Of a stretch of 64,000 nucleotides of DNA, positions 1 through 10,904 are shown piece by piece. The notes below the pieces were generated by a model. The model ran no database searches and was not told the DNA's origin. It saw only the letters and a list, made by a program, of their open reading frames with translations. Position 1 is the first letter of the stretch, and each line of letters starts with the position of its first letter. The position numbers were made by a program, and so were the translations under genes. The DNA comes from Zizania palustris (taxonomy: Eukaryota > Streptophyta > Magnoliopsida > Poales > Poaceae): positions 94,586,553-94,650,552 of the forward strand of contig JAAALK010000080.1 of assembly GCA_019279435.1 (NCBI GenBank), in the 5' to 3' direction.

Positions 1-820
1 CACCTCATGCACTTTTAGGAACTCTTTAATTTCTTCTTAATAAGCTTAATCACGATCTTTCTACTCGACTCGGCGACCATGGCCTGAGATAGTAAGGTGA
101 AGAGTTTATCAACTTAATGCCATAGTATCAGCGACGTCCCTTATCTCTTTTGAAACAATGAACTACTTTGATCTGTAGTAAGAGTTTGAGGGATGCCGAA
201 TCTATGTATGATGTGCTTTAAAATAAAATCACGTACCTCATTATGAGTCATGGTTCTTGAGAGGTACGACCTCGGTCCACTTGGTGAAGTAATCTGTTGC
301 CATCAACATGAACCGATGCCCCTTTGCGGAAGGAGGGTAGATCTGGCCTGATGAAGTCTAAACCCCATCCCCGAAACGGCCATGGCTGATAATAGGATGA
401 GTAATGAGGCAGGAGCTCACTGGATATTGCAAACTTCTGACATGCCTCACACCTCTGTAGTACTTGAAGCAATCTTTAGTCATAGTCGGCCTATAAAACC
501 CGCTCTTTTGAGCATACAACTCATCTTTTGGGCGGACTGGTGAGGACGCAAAGCCCCTCATGGACTTCTCCTGTAGCCACCTAGGACTGCTCATGGTCTA
601 AACATTTCAATAGCACTCCGTCAATGGTTCACCGATACAATGTGTCGTCTACCAACACGAATTTGAACGCTTGTCGCCGAACCTTCCGATCAATCCTTCG
701 GCTAGGGTCTTTCAAAAAACCGGACGATTGGGATTCTCCAATCGTCTTCACAAATTTCAGAGGGCTTCGCTTGTCCACCTTCTGGAAGAACTTCTAAAAT
801 ACTGACCTCAGGGTCCCCCC
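1..820 (-). pseudogene. T0 integrase remnant (zinc-binding region and catalytic core)
   Basis: Minus-strand fragments match a Ty3 integrase. Near 530-820 lies the stretch before the zinc finger (DDWRIPIVRFFE). At 400-470 is the zinc-finger end, reading CEACQKFA, followed by PWPFRGWGLDFI, the usual opening of the catalytic core with its first Asp. Around 180-250 the frame reads RFGIPQTLTTDQ, which carries the second catalytic Asp. Near 100 there is a degraded SSPYY segment just before the expected Glu region. Several stops and shifts separate these pieces, so no functional integrase is possible. The upstream part of the same reading region continues past the solo LTR at 2936. Confidence 0.8.
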
Positions 821-2930
821 TGTAGGACCGAAAGTAGCGACCATAGGGGGGTGAATTGGCACCTAAAAAATTCTTTCGAATCAATGGCCTGCTCCCAACA
901 CCCAACACACCTCAAAAAACTTAGCAGGAAAAACACAAAACATATGTCAAAGTCTAAAAGTATCTAGCCTCTAAATGACGGTGTCCTAGACAAGGAAAAC
1001 CAAACGAGTGCTATAGGCAGAATAGCAAGGCAATTAAAACATGGGCAGATCAAGGTTCACAGAAATAAACCATCACATCAATTAATCTGAATGCATGCAA
1101 AAAGAGATGGAAGGTACTGTGCAAGTTTGTCTCTGTTCGAAACTCGGCGAAGCCTGCGTGGTGCAAAGCCTGTAGATGTTGAAGCAGGCTTCAGAGTACA
1201 CAGTGTCGAAAGCCTGAGTAGCAGCGCCCAAAGCTTGTCCGAAGTCTGCAGTATCAAAGGTTGTTGATGTTGAGCCGAGGTGTGCTTCGAAGATGTTGTG
1301 CGAAGGTTTACACTGTGAAGCTAGCTTCGAAAAACTGATCGAAGCCTGCAATCGAAGTACCTTCGCACAGCGCAAGAAAGAACAGCGAAGTATTCGAACA
1401 CAAGAAAGCTGGGGACTTCGACTCAACCAGTACTTCACTTGCGGAGTAAAAAGGAGTTCGAAGCTTCAAACAAACAGAGATCCGAAGACTGTCAGCGAAG
1501 TACCTTCGAAAGCAATCTTCGGTGCCTATACTCCGAACAGAGAACTTCAAACAACAGCTCATAGAGAAACATGCTTTGAAAGGAAAGCGAAGCAAAATAC
1601 CGTTAGCAGCAAAACCAACCTAGTGTCATGCTCCGAAGCTATTCATACTTCGAACCGAAGTCCGAAAGCCATAGCTCCGCCGCTACCTTCGAACCGAGTC
1701 TAGCTTCGAACCAAAGTTTTCTGGCTAAGTAAGGACCTCGGAACCTTGAGCGAAGCTCAACCAGAAAACTGCCACACAGAACAGACAGGCTTCGAACATA
1801 GATTGACAACAGAGATCGACCCTTTGCAAGAACCCTCAAGAAACGTGAGAGATCCCTTCTCTCGATCAGAACGCCATGTCAGGAAAATATCAATAGAAAA
1901 CTTAGCTGTAGCCAAAAAGCAGAGTAGCCTGTCAACCAAAACGCTAGGTGCCAGGGCTAGCTGGACCCTTCCGCATACAAAAAGAAACAGGAAGAGTGCT
2001 AGACTCAGGGCTAGAACAACAGCTAGAAATAATCAAAGACTAGGTACTACATGCTTCTACAGGAGCTAGCAAGAAGAACTAGTACTTCTCAGAACACCGA
2101 ACAGAAGCAACCCGAGAGGAAAACATGCACAAAAACAAAACCAGTAGCACGCAAAATGATTCACGGGATTCGATGGAAAAGCTGCTACAGAACTGATGGC
2201 TGAAAATCAAGGATTAAAACCTGAAGAAATTGATCTGCATGTTTGAGTCACAGGCGATGAACAGCGGCGGCGCTCTCACGGGAAGAAGCAGGAACAAGCC
2301 AAAAGTGACCCAAACTTTAGTGCTGGATTAAAGTGAATTATAGAATGGGTAACCCTAACCCTAGGGATTGGGGCCCTATTTATAGGCAGCCCAATAGCCT
2401 AGGACTATTCCATCAGACCCTTAGGGTTTTTAACAGACGCTGAAATAAAAGGAAAAGACCAAATTGCCCTTAGGATATTTTTATAGACTCGACTGACTAA
2501 CTGTGGGCCCTAAGGATAAAATAGTAAACTTCCTATTTACAGATGACTTATCCGGAAGCGGAGCTTTCATAGCGACTACGGCTTCACCTCTGAACAGTCT
2601 GATGTGAGATCAGCAGTTGTCAATTTTGCTCCGATTGGGCTGGCCTGATTCTGCAGCTCTCTCAGCCCGGCAATCACTCGCCGCCTGTGTACCTGAGTCA
2701 ATCCTAGTCAACAGCCCAGTGGATCCTCTGCTGCTTCTAGCCCATGTACCCGGATTGGGCTAGCCCAACTTCGCGGCCCCTCTGCCCGACAGTCGCTCGC
2801 TGCCCGTGTACCTGAGTCACACGGCCAAATGCAGCAGGTATTCTCTCTCTTCAGTCCTCTTTGACTACCATTGACAATGACTCATCACATCTGGAGCCAT
2901 GAGGCCCACGCTCTTCAGCATGGCTCCTCA
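821..2930 (-). mobile_element. Solo LTR of copia A family (SIRE-type), 2110 bp
   Basis: It starts tgtaggaccgaaagtag and ends ggctcctca, the same ends as the copia A 3' LTR at 12142-14791. It is flanked by ccccc at 816-820 and 2931-2935, a perfect 5-bp target duplication. No internal region is attached, so this is the product of LTR-LTR recombination. Read on the minus strand it has TG...CA ends, and a TATA box (tatttata at 2377-2384 on plus). Small open frames inside, for example 1293-1703, have no domain and are not genes. Confidence 0.9.
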
Positions 2931-2935
2931 CCCCC

Positions 2936-3947
2936 CGAGCCATTCCAGCTCCTGCCGAAGCCCGGCCGAAGTGGCCGCTTGGAGTGCGTTGGGCCGAAGC
3001 CCTTCGGAGGGTTCAGACTCTGGAGACCCTTCCCCGTCCAAGAGACTTTGGACTACAGGCTTCGGTATGCCGGACCCCTTGGCGAGCGGAGTACTCCGAT
3101 CTAGAGGCTCCGGCATGCGGTGGACTTCGGCGACCTGAGGGCTTCGACCCGAAGGGTGCGCCTGTCCCGCATCACTGGCTTCGGCAATGAGACCAAACAT
3201 CGGCTTTTCCAATACAGAAAATTTCCCTCTCTTGACTTGGTAGCCATATGCTTGCTGAGCTAAATCATTGGCGATTGAATTGGATTCTCTTGACACGTGA
3301 GATATTTTGAAATCATTAAAAGTAGCAACTATGTCTAGACACTTGTCCAAGTAGCTATTCAGCAAACCATTAAACCATTGAGCATTTTTGGCTACTTGTT
3401 GTACTACTAATAATGAATCACCATACGCGTGGACGTGTTTAGCGCCTACATATTCTAGTAATTCAAGACCTAGCAACAAAGCTTCGTATTCGGCTTGATT
3501 ATTAGTGAAGAAAACTCTAGTCGGACCGAGGTTTCAAAGCGCGTACCATTAGGTGATATGAGAACCACTACAATACCCTGGCCATTCTTGCAAGCCGAAC
3601 CATCAAAATAGATTTTCCATGGCACTACCTCAACTAGAGCAATAGCATCACTCCAGCTAGCATCTATGTGATGATCAACTATGAAGTTAGCTACGACTTG
3701 GCCCTTCATCGCCCTTAAGGGCTCATAGGCCAAATCATACTCAATCAACGCGGCAAGCCCATTTTCTGATTCTTCCACTTAGAATCGGCTTTTGCAACAT
3801 GTGCTTTATAACATCGGTTTGGCAAATGACAACACATGTGGTGGGGAGAAGATAAGGGCGTAACTTGGTGCACGCGTAATAAAGTGATAAACATAATCGC
3901 TCCAAAAACGCGTACCTAGTTTCGGCGTCCAGCAGGCGGCGGCTCAA
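2936..3947 (-). pseudogene. T0 RNase H and RT connection remnant
   Basis: Minus-strand pieces are, from upstream, 3741-3947 (connection domain, LSRRLLDAETRYAFLE-like, with CTKLRPYL), 3470-3778 (RNase H start with IYFDGSACKNGQG, the first Asp) and 2928-3479 (LELLEYVGAKHVHAYGDSLLVV, second and third acidic positions, then SNSIANDLAQQA, the C-terminal Asp region). After the RNase H comes a long Pro/Ser/Glu-rich linker toward the integrase, cut by the solo LTR. Two frame changes break the chain near 3479 and 3778. The domain order and motifs are clear, although the protein is dead. Confidence 0.82.
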
Positions 3948-3980
3948 GAATGTGATGATGTACTCCTTCCCTTATACCTC

Positions 3981-4999
3981 CTAGGTTAACACGACTCCAA
4001 TCACGCTGTCTTCAGTGGCGATGTATAGCCAAAACGGAATCCCAACCTTGGGTGCTCTCACCACGGGCGTTGATGACAAGCATTCCTTGATCTTCCCAAA
4101 AGCACTTTGCTGGCTTGCCCCCCAAGCGAACTCGGCTTCATTTTTTAGCCGGAGTATAGGGACAAAGGCATAAATCTTGCAGACAAGTTGGATATAAAGC
4201 GACGCAAATAGTTCAACTTGCCTAACAACTTTTGCACATCCTTCTTGCATGCCGGCGCTGCAACGTTTCTAATCTTCTCAAGTCTCTTAGGATCAATCTC
4301 TATGCCTCTCTCATGAATCATGAAACCTAGGAACTTACCCGCCGACACGCCAAAAGCACACTTGAGTGGGTTCATTTTCAACCCATACTACCGCATCCTA
4401 TCGAAAGCAACCTTCAAATCGGGTAAATGGTTTCCCATAGCGTCCGATTTGACCACGACGTCATCGATGTAGACTTCTAACATGACTCATAACAAATCAT
4501 GAAAGATCAAGTTCATGGCGCGCTGATACGTGGCGCCAGCATTTTTCAACCCAAAAGTCATGACGACCCACTCGAATAAACCAACAAAACCAGGGCATCG
4601 AAAGGCAGTCTTATAGACGTCCTCTTCGGCCATAAAGATTTTATTATAACCGGCATTGCCATCAAGAAAACTTAGTACCTTATGTCCTGAAGCATCGTTG
4701 ATCAGCATGTCGGCTATTGGCATTGGATACTCATCTTTTGGAGTGGCTCTGTTCAGATTCCTGAAATCTATGCATACTCGTATCTTGCCGCTCCCTTTCT
4801 TCTATACAGGTACAATGTTAGCAACCCATTCCGCGTACCTGCATGGCCTAATAAATTCAGCCTTAAGTAGTCGTTCCACTTCCTCTTTAACTCGGTCATA
4901 GACGGCTGAATTGAAGTGGCGGGGAGGCTGTTTATAAGGCCTAAACCCGGGTTTAATGGGCAGCCGATGTTCTACGAGCTCGCGGCTTAGCCCTGGCAT
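3981..4999 (-). pseudogene. T0 reverse transcriptase remnant
   Basis: From upstream: 4802-4999 holds RT motif 1-2 (PGFRPYKQPPRHF, then LLKAEFIRPCRYAEWVANIVPV). 4487-4723 holds the palm segment SFLDGNAGYNKIF, in place of the usual FLDxxSGY, and FGLKNAGATYQRAM. The catalytic box YIDD lies near 4455-4475 in a stretch with no long open frame. 4145-4381 has KCAFGVSAGKFLGFMIHERGIE, and 3981-4250 is the thumb and start of the connection. Three or more frame changes separate these. All blocks expected for a Ty3 RT are present in order, so the assignment is secure, but the enzyme is inactive as encoded. Confidence 0.85.
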
Positions 5000-5071
5000 T
5001 TTGCTATACTCCCATGCGAAACAATCGACATACGACTGAAGTAACTTTATTACTTCAGCCTTTTCATCGGG

Positions 5072-6621
5072 CTATAAATGTTGGTTTACAAAAGTCATCC
5101 TTGGGATGCTACCATCGCCTATATCAACTTCCTCCAAGGGGTCGACCGACGCAAAACCTTGCCCTAACTTTTCTACTTCGCTAAAGTCCTCGATGGCCTC
5201 AGCAATACCGTCTTGATTAGACCGATACTGTTCCACGCGAGACTTTAGCCATTCTAGATTATTTTCGCTAGACATGACCACTAATACAAACATAACCATG
5301 CTACTCCAGCTGGCTTTACAAACAATGGTACAAACCGTCCTCTGGATACACTAACAAAGTCATAATCCGAAAGATCTCTACCTGATAGACACTCTACTTT
5401 GTTATGGACGGCGTCAACCGACACATCGGCCAAAGCTACTTGGGCCGAAGTATTCGCGGGGATGACCTCCACCTCATCGCGGTCCCACTGTACCAAGCAC
5501 TAGTGTAGGGTAGACGGTATGCAACAGTTCGCATGGATCCAGTCGCGTCCGAGTAATACACTATAGTTACCTTGCACATCGACGACGAAGAACGCTGTTG
5601 GCAACGTCTTGTAGCCCACCATCAACTCCATAGAGAGCACTCCCTTGGCCTCGAAGCTCTCGCCGTTGAAGCCGTTGAGCATCAAGTTAGTCTTCTTCAT
5701 GTCATCCTCGTCCCTGCCAAGTTTCTTCAACAATGAATAAGGCATTAGGTTAATAGTGGCACCACCGTCGACGAGCATCCGGGAAATTGGCTTCCCATCG
5801 ATGTGACCCCTGACATAGAGAGGCTTTAGATGGCGAGCTGAGTCCTCGGGCTTCTCGAAGATGGCGCTGCATGGACCGAGGTTCAACTGAGCGACCTCGG
5901 CCTCGTCCCGTGGTGGTGCAAACTCGGCGGGTAATGTGACGATGTTGATGTCCATCACCTGAGGTGCAGGCCCCTCAGAGACGGGCGAGTAATCATCATC
6001 AAGCAAGTCATACTCGTCGTCGCTCGGACTGGGAGCCGGGTTGGTTATCTCAACCGGCTTCTCTCTCCATACCTGCTTTGTGGCTGGCCGAGGGCGGATC
6101 TCTTCGAAGATAGCGTCACGCTCGGCCTCAGCTACCTTCTCGCGCATCTCCTGCGCCCACAGCCTCTGTAGGCGCCTCTTATGCGATTTGGACATGCTCG
6201 GCGGAGCCCAAGACGGCTTTGGCTTGGTGCCCGGAGCTACTGTTTGACCCCTGTTAATTCTGGCCGAAGTGTGCCCTTCGGCCTCGGGTGCCCTATGTTC
6301 GAAGGGGGCTTCGCTGCAAACCCCGTCGAACGGATCGGCCTTGTTCGGCCGATCGAACCAAGCTTCGGCGCGGAGCCCGACCGAAGCATGTAGCTTACCT
6401 CCGTCATACCTCGATGATAGAGTCTTCGGGATTGGGACTTCTTGAGTCCCAACTCTGATAGTTATGGCTTTGGACTCCCTGACTTCGGCTTCCACGTGCT
6501 CGCACCCTTCGGCTCCGTTCTGCAGGGTCCGATTCAGAGGTACCACAGACAGTCTGTGGATGATGCCCCCTCCGCTGCGTCTATTTGCCCCTGCCACCCA
6601 TAAAACTCCGAAGGAAAACAA
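5072..6621 (-). pseudogene. T0 retropepsin-like protease region
   Basis: The main frame, 5500-6621 (373 aa), has a charged, Pro-rich N-terminal half with an Arg/Lys-rich segment (KSHKRRLQRLWAQEM). Its C-terminal half is an aspartic protease: LVDGGATINLMP is the D-G-A active-site loop, and NYSVLLGRDWIHAN is the conserved flap-to-C-terminal ILGRDWI motif. The chain then runs through a stop at about 5497 into 5281-5496 and 5072-5299, which carry an acidic linker toward RT. Retropepsins of plant Ty3 elements cut the gag-pol polyprotein. In Tat-like elements a long spacer before the protease is usual. The frame breaks at 5496 and 5299 make it non-functional. Confidence 0.82.
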
Positions 6622-6883
6622 GGCATAGGGTTAGTCTGCGGAGGATACCCCGACCCAGATACGTGCGGAGCCCACGGGGTTCCCCCCAGTCATACGGCGG
6701 AGGCATCGAAGGCTCTAGCGGCCTCGCCCACTGTTAGCCGAACCCGTTGCCTGGAGGGTGGTTCGGTCAAGTTGAAGGCATCTCGGACCACACCAGCGAA
6801 GGGTCCTGCCAGGCCGGAGGTATGTTCGGCCAGTGCGAGCCGAAGCCTCCCATCGGAGAAACCCACCATGGTGCGGGGTTCGG

Positions 6884-9070
6884 TCATTGGGGGCAGAAGC
6901 TGTCACTTGGGGGCCCCGACCACGGGGGTTCTAAGTTGTTGTGCGGAGAACCCGACCATTGGGGTTCGAAGTTGTTGCATGGGGGGTTCGGCCATTGTGG
7001 CTCAAAACCACCGTGCGGAGCACCAGGATACCTCGGCCCGAAGCCTTCGTGCGGAGGGTTCGCAACCTTCAGTCCGAAGGCACCCTTCGAAGGTCTCGGC
7101 CCCTTCGGCTGCTTTAGCTGAGCGCGCGGGCCTGCTTCTTTGGCCCTATTTTGATGTTTGTTCAACAACATGTTATATGTCACCTTCGGCCTCTTGCGAG
7201 CCTTAGCCGAAGGGGTACTGATGTTCTGCTTCCACACTCCTACCTCGGGATTCTTTGGTACGACTGTGCGAGTACGTGGTTCTCCAACAATCACATCTTT
7301 TCCTTTAGCGGACTCGGCCTGTTCTGGCCGAATCAAGACCTTCTTCTCGCTGAAGTCGACGACGTTGACTGGAAAAGGATCTTTATCCAGCTTCATTTTC
7401 GGATCATGGTCTATCTTCAATCGTCCTTCTTCTATGGCCGATTGTATCTACCGTCGAAAAACATTGCAATCATTAGTATTATGAGAATGTGAATCATGCC
7501 ACTTATAGTATGGATGCTTCTTTAACTCGTCGGCAGGTGGGATAACTTGATCCTTAGGTAGCCTGAGAAGCTGACTCTTTAAGAAGAAATCAAATATTTT
7601 ATCACACTTAGTTACATCGAACGAGTATTTGACCTCATTAAGTCTATTCTTTGTGGGGGATGGTCGCAGTTCGGAGAAAGTGATAGGTTTGTTTTTAGCA
7701 TTTGTAACCCATTCGGCCGCGTACATGTCGGCCGAATCCTCCTCCTCTGACTCCTCTTCATTAGAGCATTCCATGATGTCGATTTCGGCCCTAGGCTTGC
7801 TAAACGTCTTAATAAATTTCTTATCTTTGGCTCAATCTTCTTCGACCAGAGCCTGCTGTAGGACTTGGCTAACTTCTAAAAAGTTTTGGTTATCTAACCT
7901 TTCTTTAAGTTCGAAACGCAACCCATTGAAAGCTAATTCCGCCAAGTCCCTTTCTGAAATATTAAGACTAAAACAACGGTTTCTGGTGTCTTTGAAACAC
8001 TTGATATACTCAGAGGAGCTCTCACTAGATTTTTGTTTAACCGATGTCAAATGTGAAAGCCTAAGTTCTGTTTCACCTGTGTAGAAATAATCATGGAATT
8101 TCCGCTCTAAATCGTCCCACATGTGGATGGAGTTCGTTGGGAGCGCCGAAAACAAAGTGAAAGTTGTGCCGAATAGTGAGAGAGAAAATAGTATAACCTT
8201 TAGGGCGTCTATCCAGCTAACCTTTCCACACTGTGCAAAAAATTGACTAACATGCTCTAGTGTGGTCCTTCTGCCCTCGCCATCAAATTTAGTAAACTCG
8301 GGGATCCTATAGCCACGAGGGTAGGGTACTGTATCAAGATGATCGGGGTATGGTATGCGATAAACCCTAACCCGTCCCTTGGGCACGAAGCCGGCACATT
8401 CCCTAAACAGTGCGCGGATCCGCTCATCTAAATCATCTTGGTAGCTTGTTTGCATGCGCCTGTCATGTGGGGGCGCGACACGCGGTGGGATATCGGTGTG
8501 TCGGCCATGTGCTTCTTCCCTATGTGCTATTTGCATAACGTGCTCATGTACGGGCGCCTGCGTGTGCGTTGCGGGTAGCGTGGGTATTGGCGCAGGTGTT
8601 GTGTGATATGCAGTGTTAGTTTGTCCATAGGCGTAATGATTGGTCTCGGCCATAAGTGGTGAGGCCGGAGACATGCTCGTCGGAGGTGCACTAGCTATAG
8701 GAACCGGGGGTGCGGCCTCAGTGAAGCTGAACCTTCTAAGAGTCGCCTCTACTTGAGAGCTAACTGCCGAATCTAAATGGTTAGCTAGCGAAGTGCTAAC
8801 GGCCTGATCTACTGATGCGGCTATCTTTTGCTCAATTTCTAAAGAAGATAAACGAGGCGATACCGGTGTTACCTGGACCTGAGCGGGGTCGGGGGTGACG
8901 ATGTCATGCTTGACGAAGCCTGCGCGTGTCTTGATGTAGCCTCCAAGCATCATGTCTTGGAGCGCCTTTAGCCTTGCCTCGGTCTCTGCTCGGTCTCCTG
9001 CGGGGATATCTTCAAGAGTAGGTGACATTACGTTGAGGCTGTCGATATCCGTGCCTCCTATTGTGTCCAT
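6884..9070 (-). pseudogene. T0 gag (capsid/nucleocapsid) remnant
   Basis: The longest piece, 7832-9070 (412 aa), ends with a retrotransposon-gag capsid domain: YPRGYRIPEFTKFDGE, then MWDDLERKFHDYFY and LAELAFNGLRFELKERL. An in-frame stop follows. 7448-7774 continues with PHPYYKWHDSHSHNTNDC-like text, a nucleocapsid zinc motif whose first Cys is replaced by Tyr. Another stop near 7446 separates 6884-7420, a basic and Pro-rich tail with 12-residue repeats (see the repeat entry). The N-terminal part is Pro/His/Ala-rich with no clear domain. Both stops look like C-to-T changes on the coding strand. It is followed within 300 bases by the protease frame. Confidence 0.8.
6890..7075 (-). repeat. 36-bp coding repeats in T0 gag tail
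   Basis: The gag C-terminal tail repeats a roughly 12-residue unit of the form (S/P)(G/N)(S/P/A)PHNNFEPQW about four times. The DNA shows the matching near-36-bp period (ggttcgaagttgttg...). Units differ by point changes, which suggests ageing after expansion. Confidence 0.6.
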
Positions 9071-9149
9071 CGGCGGTGTAGGTGTAGTAGTCGAAGTAGA
9101 TGTACCAGCGGCCGAATGTAGACGTACTCATCGTGTTGGCGTAGCTCAT

Positions 9150-9166
9150 CCCCAGTGGAGTCACCA
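9150..9166 (-). other. T0 primer binding site
   Basis: On the minus strand this reads TGGTGACTCCACTGGGG. It starts with the TGG that pairs with a tRNA CCA end and lies 7 bases inside the 5' LTR. It differs from the PBS of G1/G3, so T0 is a separate Tat family. The exact tRNA was not determined. Confidence 0.65.
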
Positions 9167-9173
9167 AAAAGTG

Positions 9174-10642
9174 TGTTGACACGGAATCGTGCCCCCGCAC
9201 ATGGGTCAGTCCGGTGATCCAAAAGTGCATGGATACTTAGGGACGGGCCTAAGCGTGATGTAGCACCGACGCCGCGTTCCGACTACCCTTAATAGTGATA
9301 AGGAGGGGTGGAGTCGCCAGTCAACCAGATTTACAAGAAATAATCCAATTAGCCGAAAGAAATAGATTAAGAAAGTTTAAATCAACAAACCAGTTGGAGT
9401 CCTCCTGGTTCGAAGTCTGCTACGAAAGGTGCGCCGAAGGGTACCTTCAGTGTCTAGTGCGAAGTACTCCGCCGAAGGGTGCATCGGCGCTCGGTGCGAA
9501 GTGCTCCGCCGAAGGGTGCTTTGGCGTTCAGGATGATCCGACCGAAGGTAGACTCCGAACGGATCTGAACATTGTGATCACCTCCGAACAACGGGGTTCA
9601 GCGTGCGATCTCCGATGCAGTGAATTACAGAATGGTGACGCCAAGGACACGTGCAAGTGCAACTTCGTCTTGGCGCGAGGAGTAGTCGTGGCGAAGCCTG
9701 TCACGACGAAGTGTGCCGGAGAAGCCTATTGTCGAAGCCTGCGATCCTGTCGAAGGGTGTCCTGGGGACCTCCAGAACCGATCTCCCAGCTCCGAACACC
9801 TCCGGCGAAGGGGCTCCAAACGTGCAAACCTGCAATAGAGATGATGCGAAGTACCAATTCGGCCTTAGGACCGAATTTGCGAGGTGTTGCACGGGTGGCG
9901 AAGGTAGCAATCTATTACGTAGATTAGCGAATACTTCACAGGCGAAGTAACAAGGCGATAGCAATCTGTTACGTAGATTAACGGGGACTTCACGGGCGAA
10001 GTACCAAGGCTTACCACTATTCCGTAGTTGCGGACGGAGGGCTTCCAGGCAAACCCACGAAGAGGTACAGGAAAGTAAAGGTAAAAGTAAAGGTACGATC
10101 AAAGCAAGACTTTGGTTCTGTTTGTGTTGGGGGGGCTTCTCCACGCTGGCCAGGCCTCTGTATTTATAGAGGGTTAACTCTAATCTAATCTACTATTAAT
10201 CCAGCCGGATAGAGATAAAGATTGAGCTGGCAACGCGTCCAACTCTATCTCTGCCGAGGTGGGCTTCGGTCAGGCCCGCCGAAGCCTGCTCCTCGGGCCG
10301 AAGCTTCGGTAGCATGGGCTTCAGCCAGGCCTGTTGAGGCTTTCTCCAAGGCCGAATCTTCGACAGCGTGGGCTTCGGCTAGGCCCGTTGATGCTTGCTC
10401 CTCGGGCCGAAGCTTCGATAGTGTGGGCCTCCGAAGGTTCCCGAAGCTTCGGCAGCGTGGGCCTCCGAAGGCTTCCTGGCCGAAGCCCATGGGCTGACTG
10501 GAGGCTTTCGGAGCCCATAGCTCGACAGGCTTCAACCTCGTAGGGCTTCGGACAGACCCTGGACATGTGTATTTTCGGCCCAAATCACCAAAAATTGATA
10601 TTTTGATAATCTAGCCATTAATGCCATTTTTTGCTATCAACA
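9174..10642 (-). repeat. 5' LTR of T0 (about 1.47 kb)
   Basis: In plus reading it runs from tgttgacacgg to gctatcaaca, giving TGTTGA...TCAACA ends on the minus strand. The PBS follows directly. A TATA box (tatttata on plus) lies at 10161-10168. The 3' LTR is beyond the left edge. The LTR is rich in CGAAG and CTTCGG words. Frames inside it (9295-9927, 9701-10144, 10222-10497) have no recognised domain and are probably chance. Confidence 0.75.
10261..10480. repeat. About 55-bp tandem repeats inside T0 LTR
   Basis: Units open with gggcttcgg(c/t)(c/t)aggcc at 10261, 10316, 10370 and 10425, then a short unit at 10459. The spacing is 54-55 bp. Each unit contains cctcgggccgaagcttcg or a variant. 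Confidence 0.7.
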
Positions 10643-10770
10643 GTAATAATATGGTCTACGAACCATGATTGATTGGCGTAATGTACACAGTCGTGTGATG
10701 AATGTCTTGTATTTATTGATTTTCTATGGAAATTCAATAAATTCTAGGTTTTATTAATCGGGGCGTTACA
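10643..10770 (+). repeat. 3' end of R 5' LTR (128 bp)
   Basis: It runs from the T0 insertion point to ...aatcggggcgttaca. The terminal CA is followed three bases later by the tRNA-Met PBS, which fixes the LTR boundary. Confidence 0.75.
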
Positions 10771-10773
10771 AGA

Positions 10774-10786
10774 TGGTATCAGAGCC
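10774..10786 (+). other. R primer binding site, initiator tRNA-Met
   Basis: The sequence tggtatcagagcc is the standard complement of the plant initiator tRNA-Met 3' end used by many plant LTR retrotransposons. Confidence 0.9.
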
Positions 10787-10904
10787 GACTTGACTGTAGG
10801 AAGCCAAACAGACCTGACCCTAGGATTTATATTACCCGTATTTTCTTACAAACTACTTACTACCTCAGCTTCCAGAGTTTTACAAAAATCTCTCTCTTTT
10901 GTAG

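Larger units (their letters stand above)
1..10642 (-). mobile_element. Ty3/gypsy Tat-like element T0, 5' two thirds, decayed
   Basis: Reading the minus strand from right to left gives 5' LTR (9174-10642), PBS, gag, protease, RT, RNase H and integrase. This is the Ty3 order, with integrase after RNase H. No chromodomain is visible because the element leaves the window at position 1. Frames are broken in many places, so it is a fossil. It sits inside the 5' LTR of a plus-strand Tekay-like element whose LTR end resumes at 10643. The 5 bases 10643-10647 (gtaat) should be one copy of its target site duplication; the other lies outside the window. A 2.1 kb SIRE-type solo LTR interrupts it between integrase and RNase H. 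Confidence 0.88.

Noticed and set aside
1293..1703. Open frames inside LTRs (also 9295-9927, 30032-30493, 30710-31342, 57675-58307)
   Set aside because: They overlap on both strands, show no domain and follow the LTR borders. They reflect a stop-poor composition rich in CGAAG.
2350..2366. Telomere-like aaccctaaccctaggg (also at 13669-13685)
   Set aside because: Only two units, and it occurs at the same place in both copia A LTRs next to the TATA box. It is LTR sequence, not a telomeric repeat.
10774..10786. tRNA gene at tggtatcagagcc
   Set aside because: Only the 3' complement is present, with no cloverleaf; it is the primer binding site.
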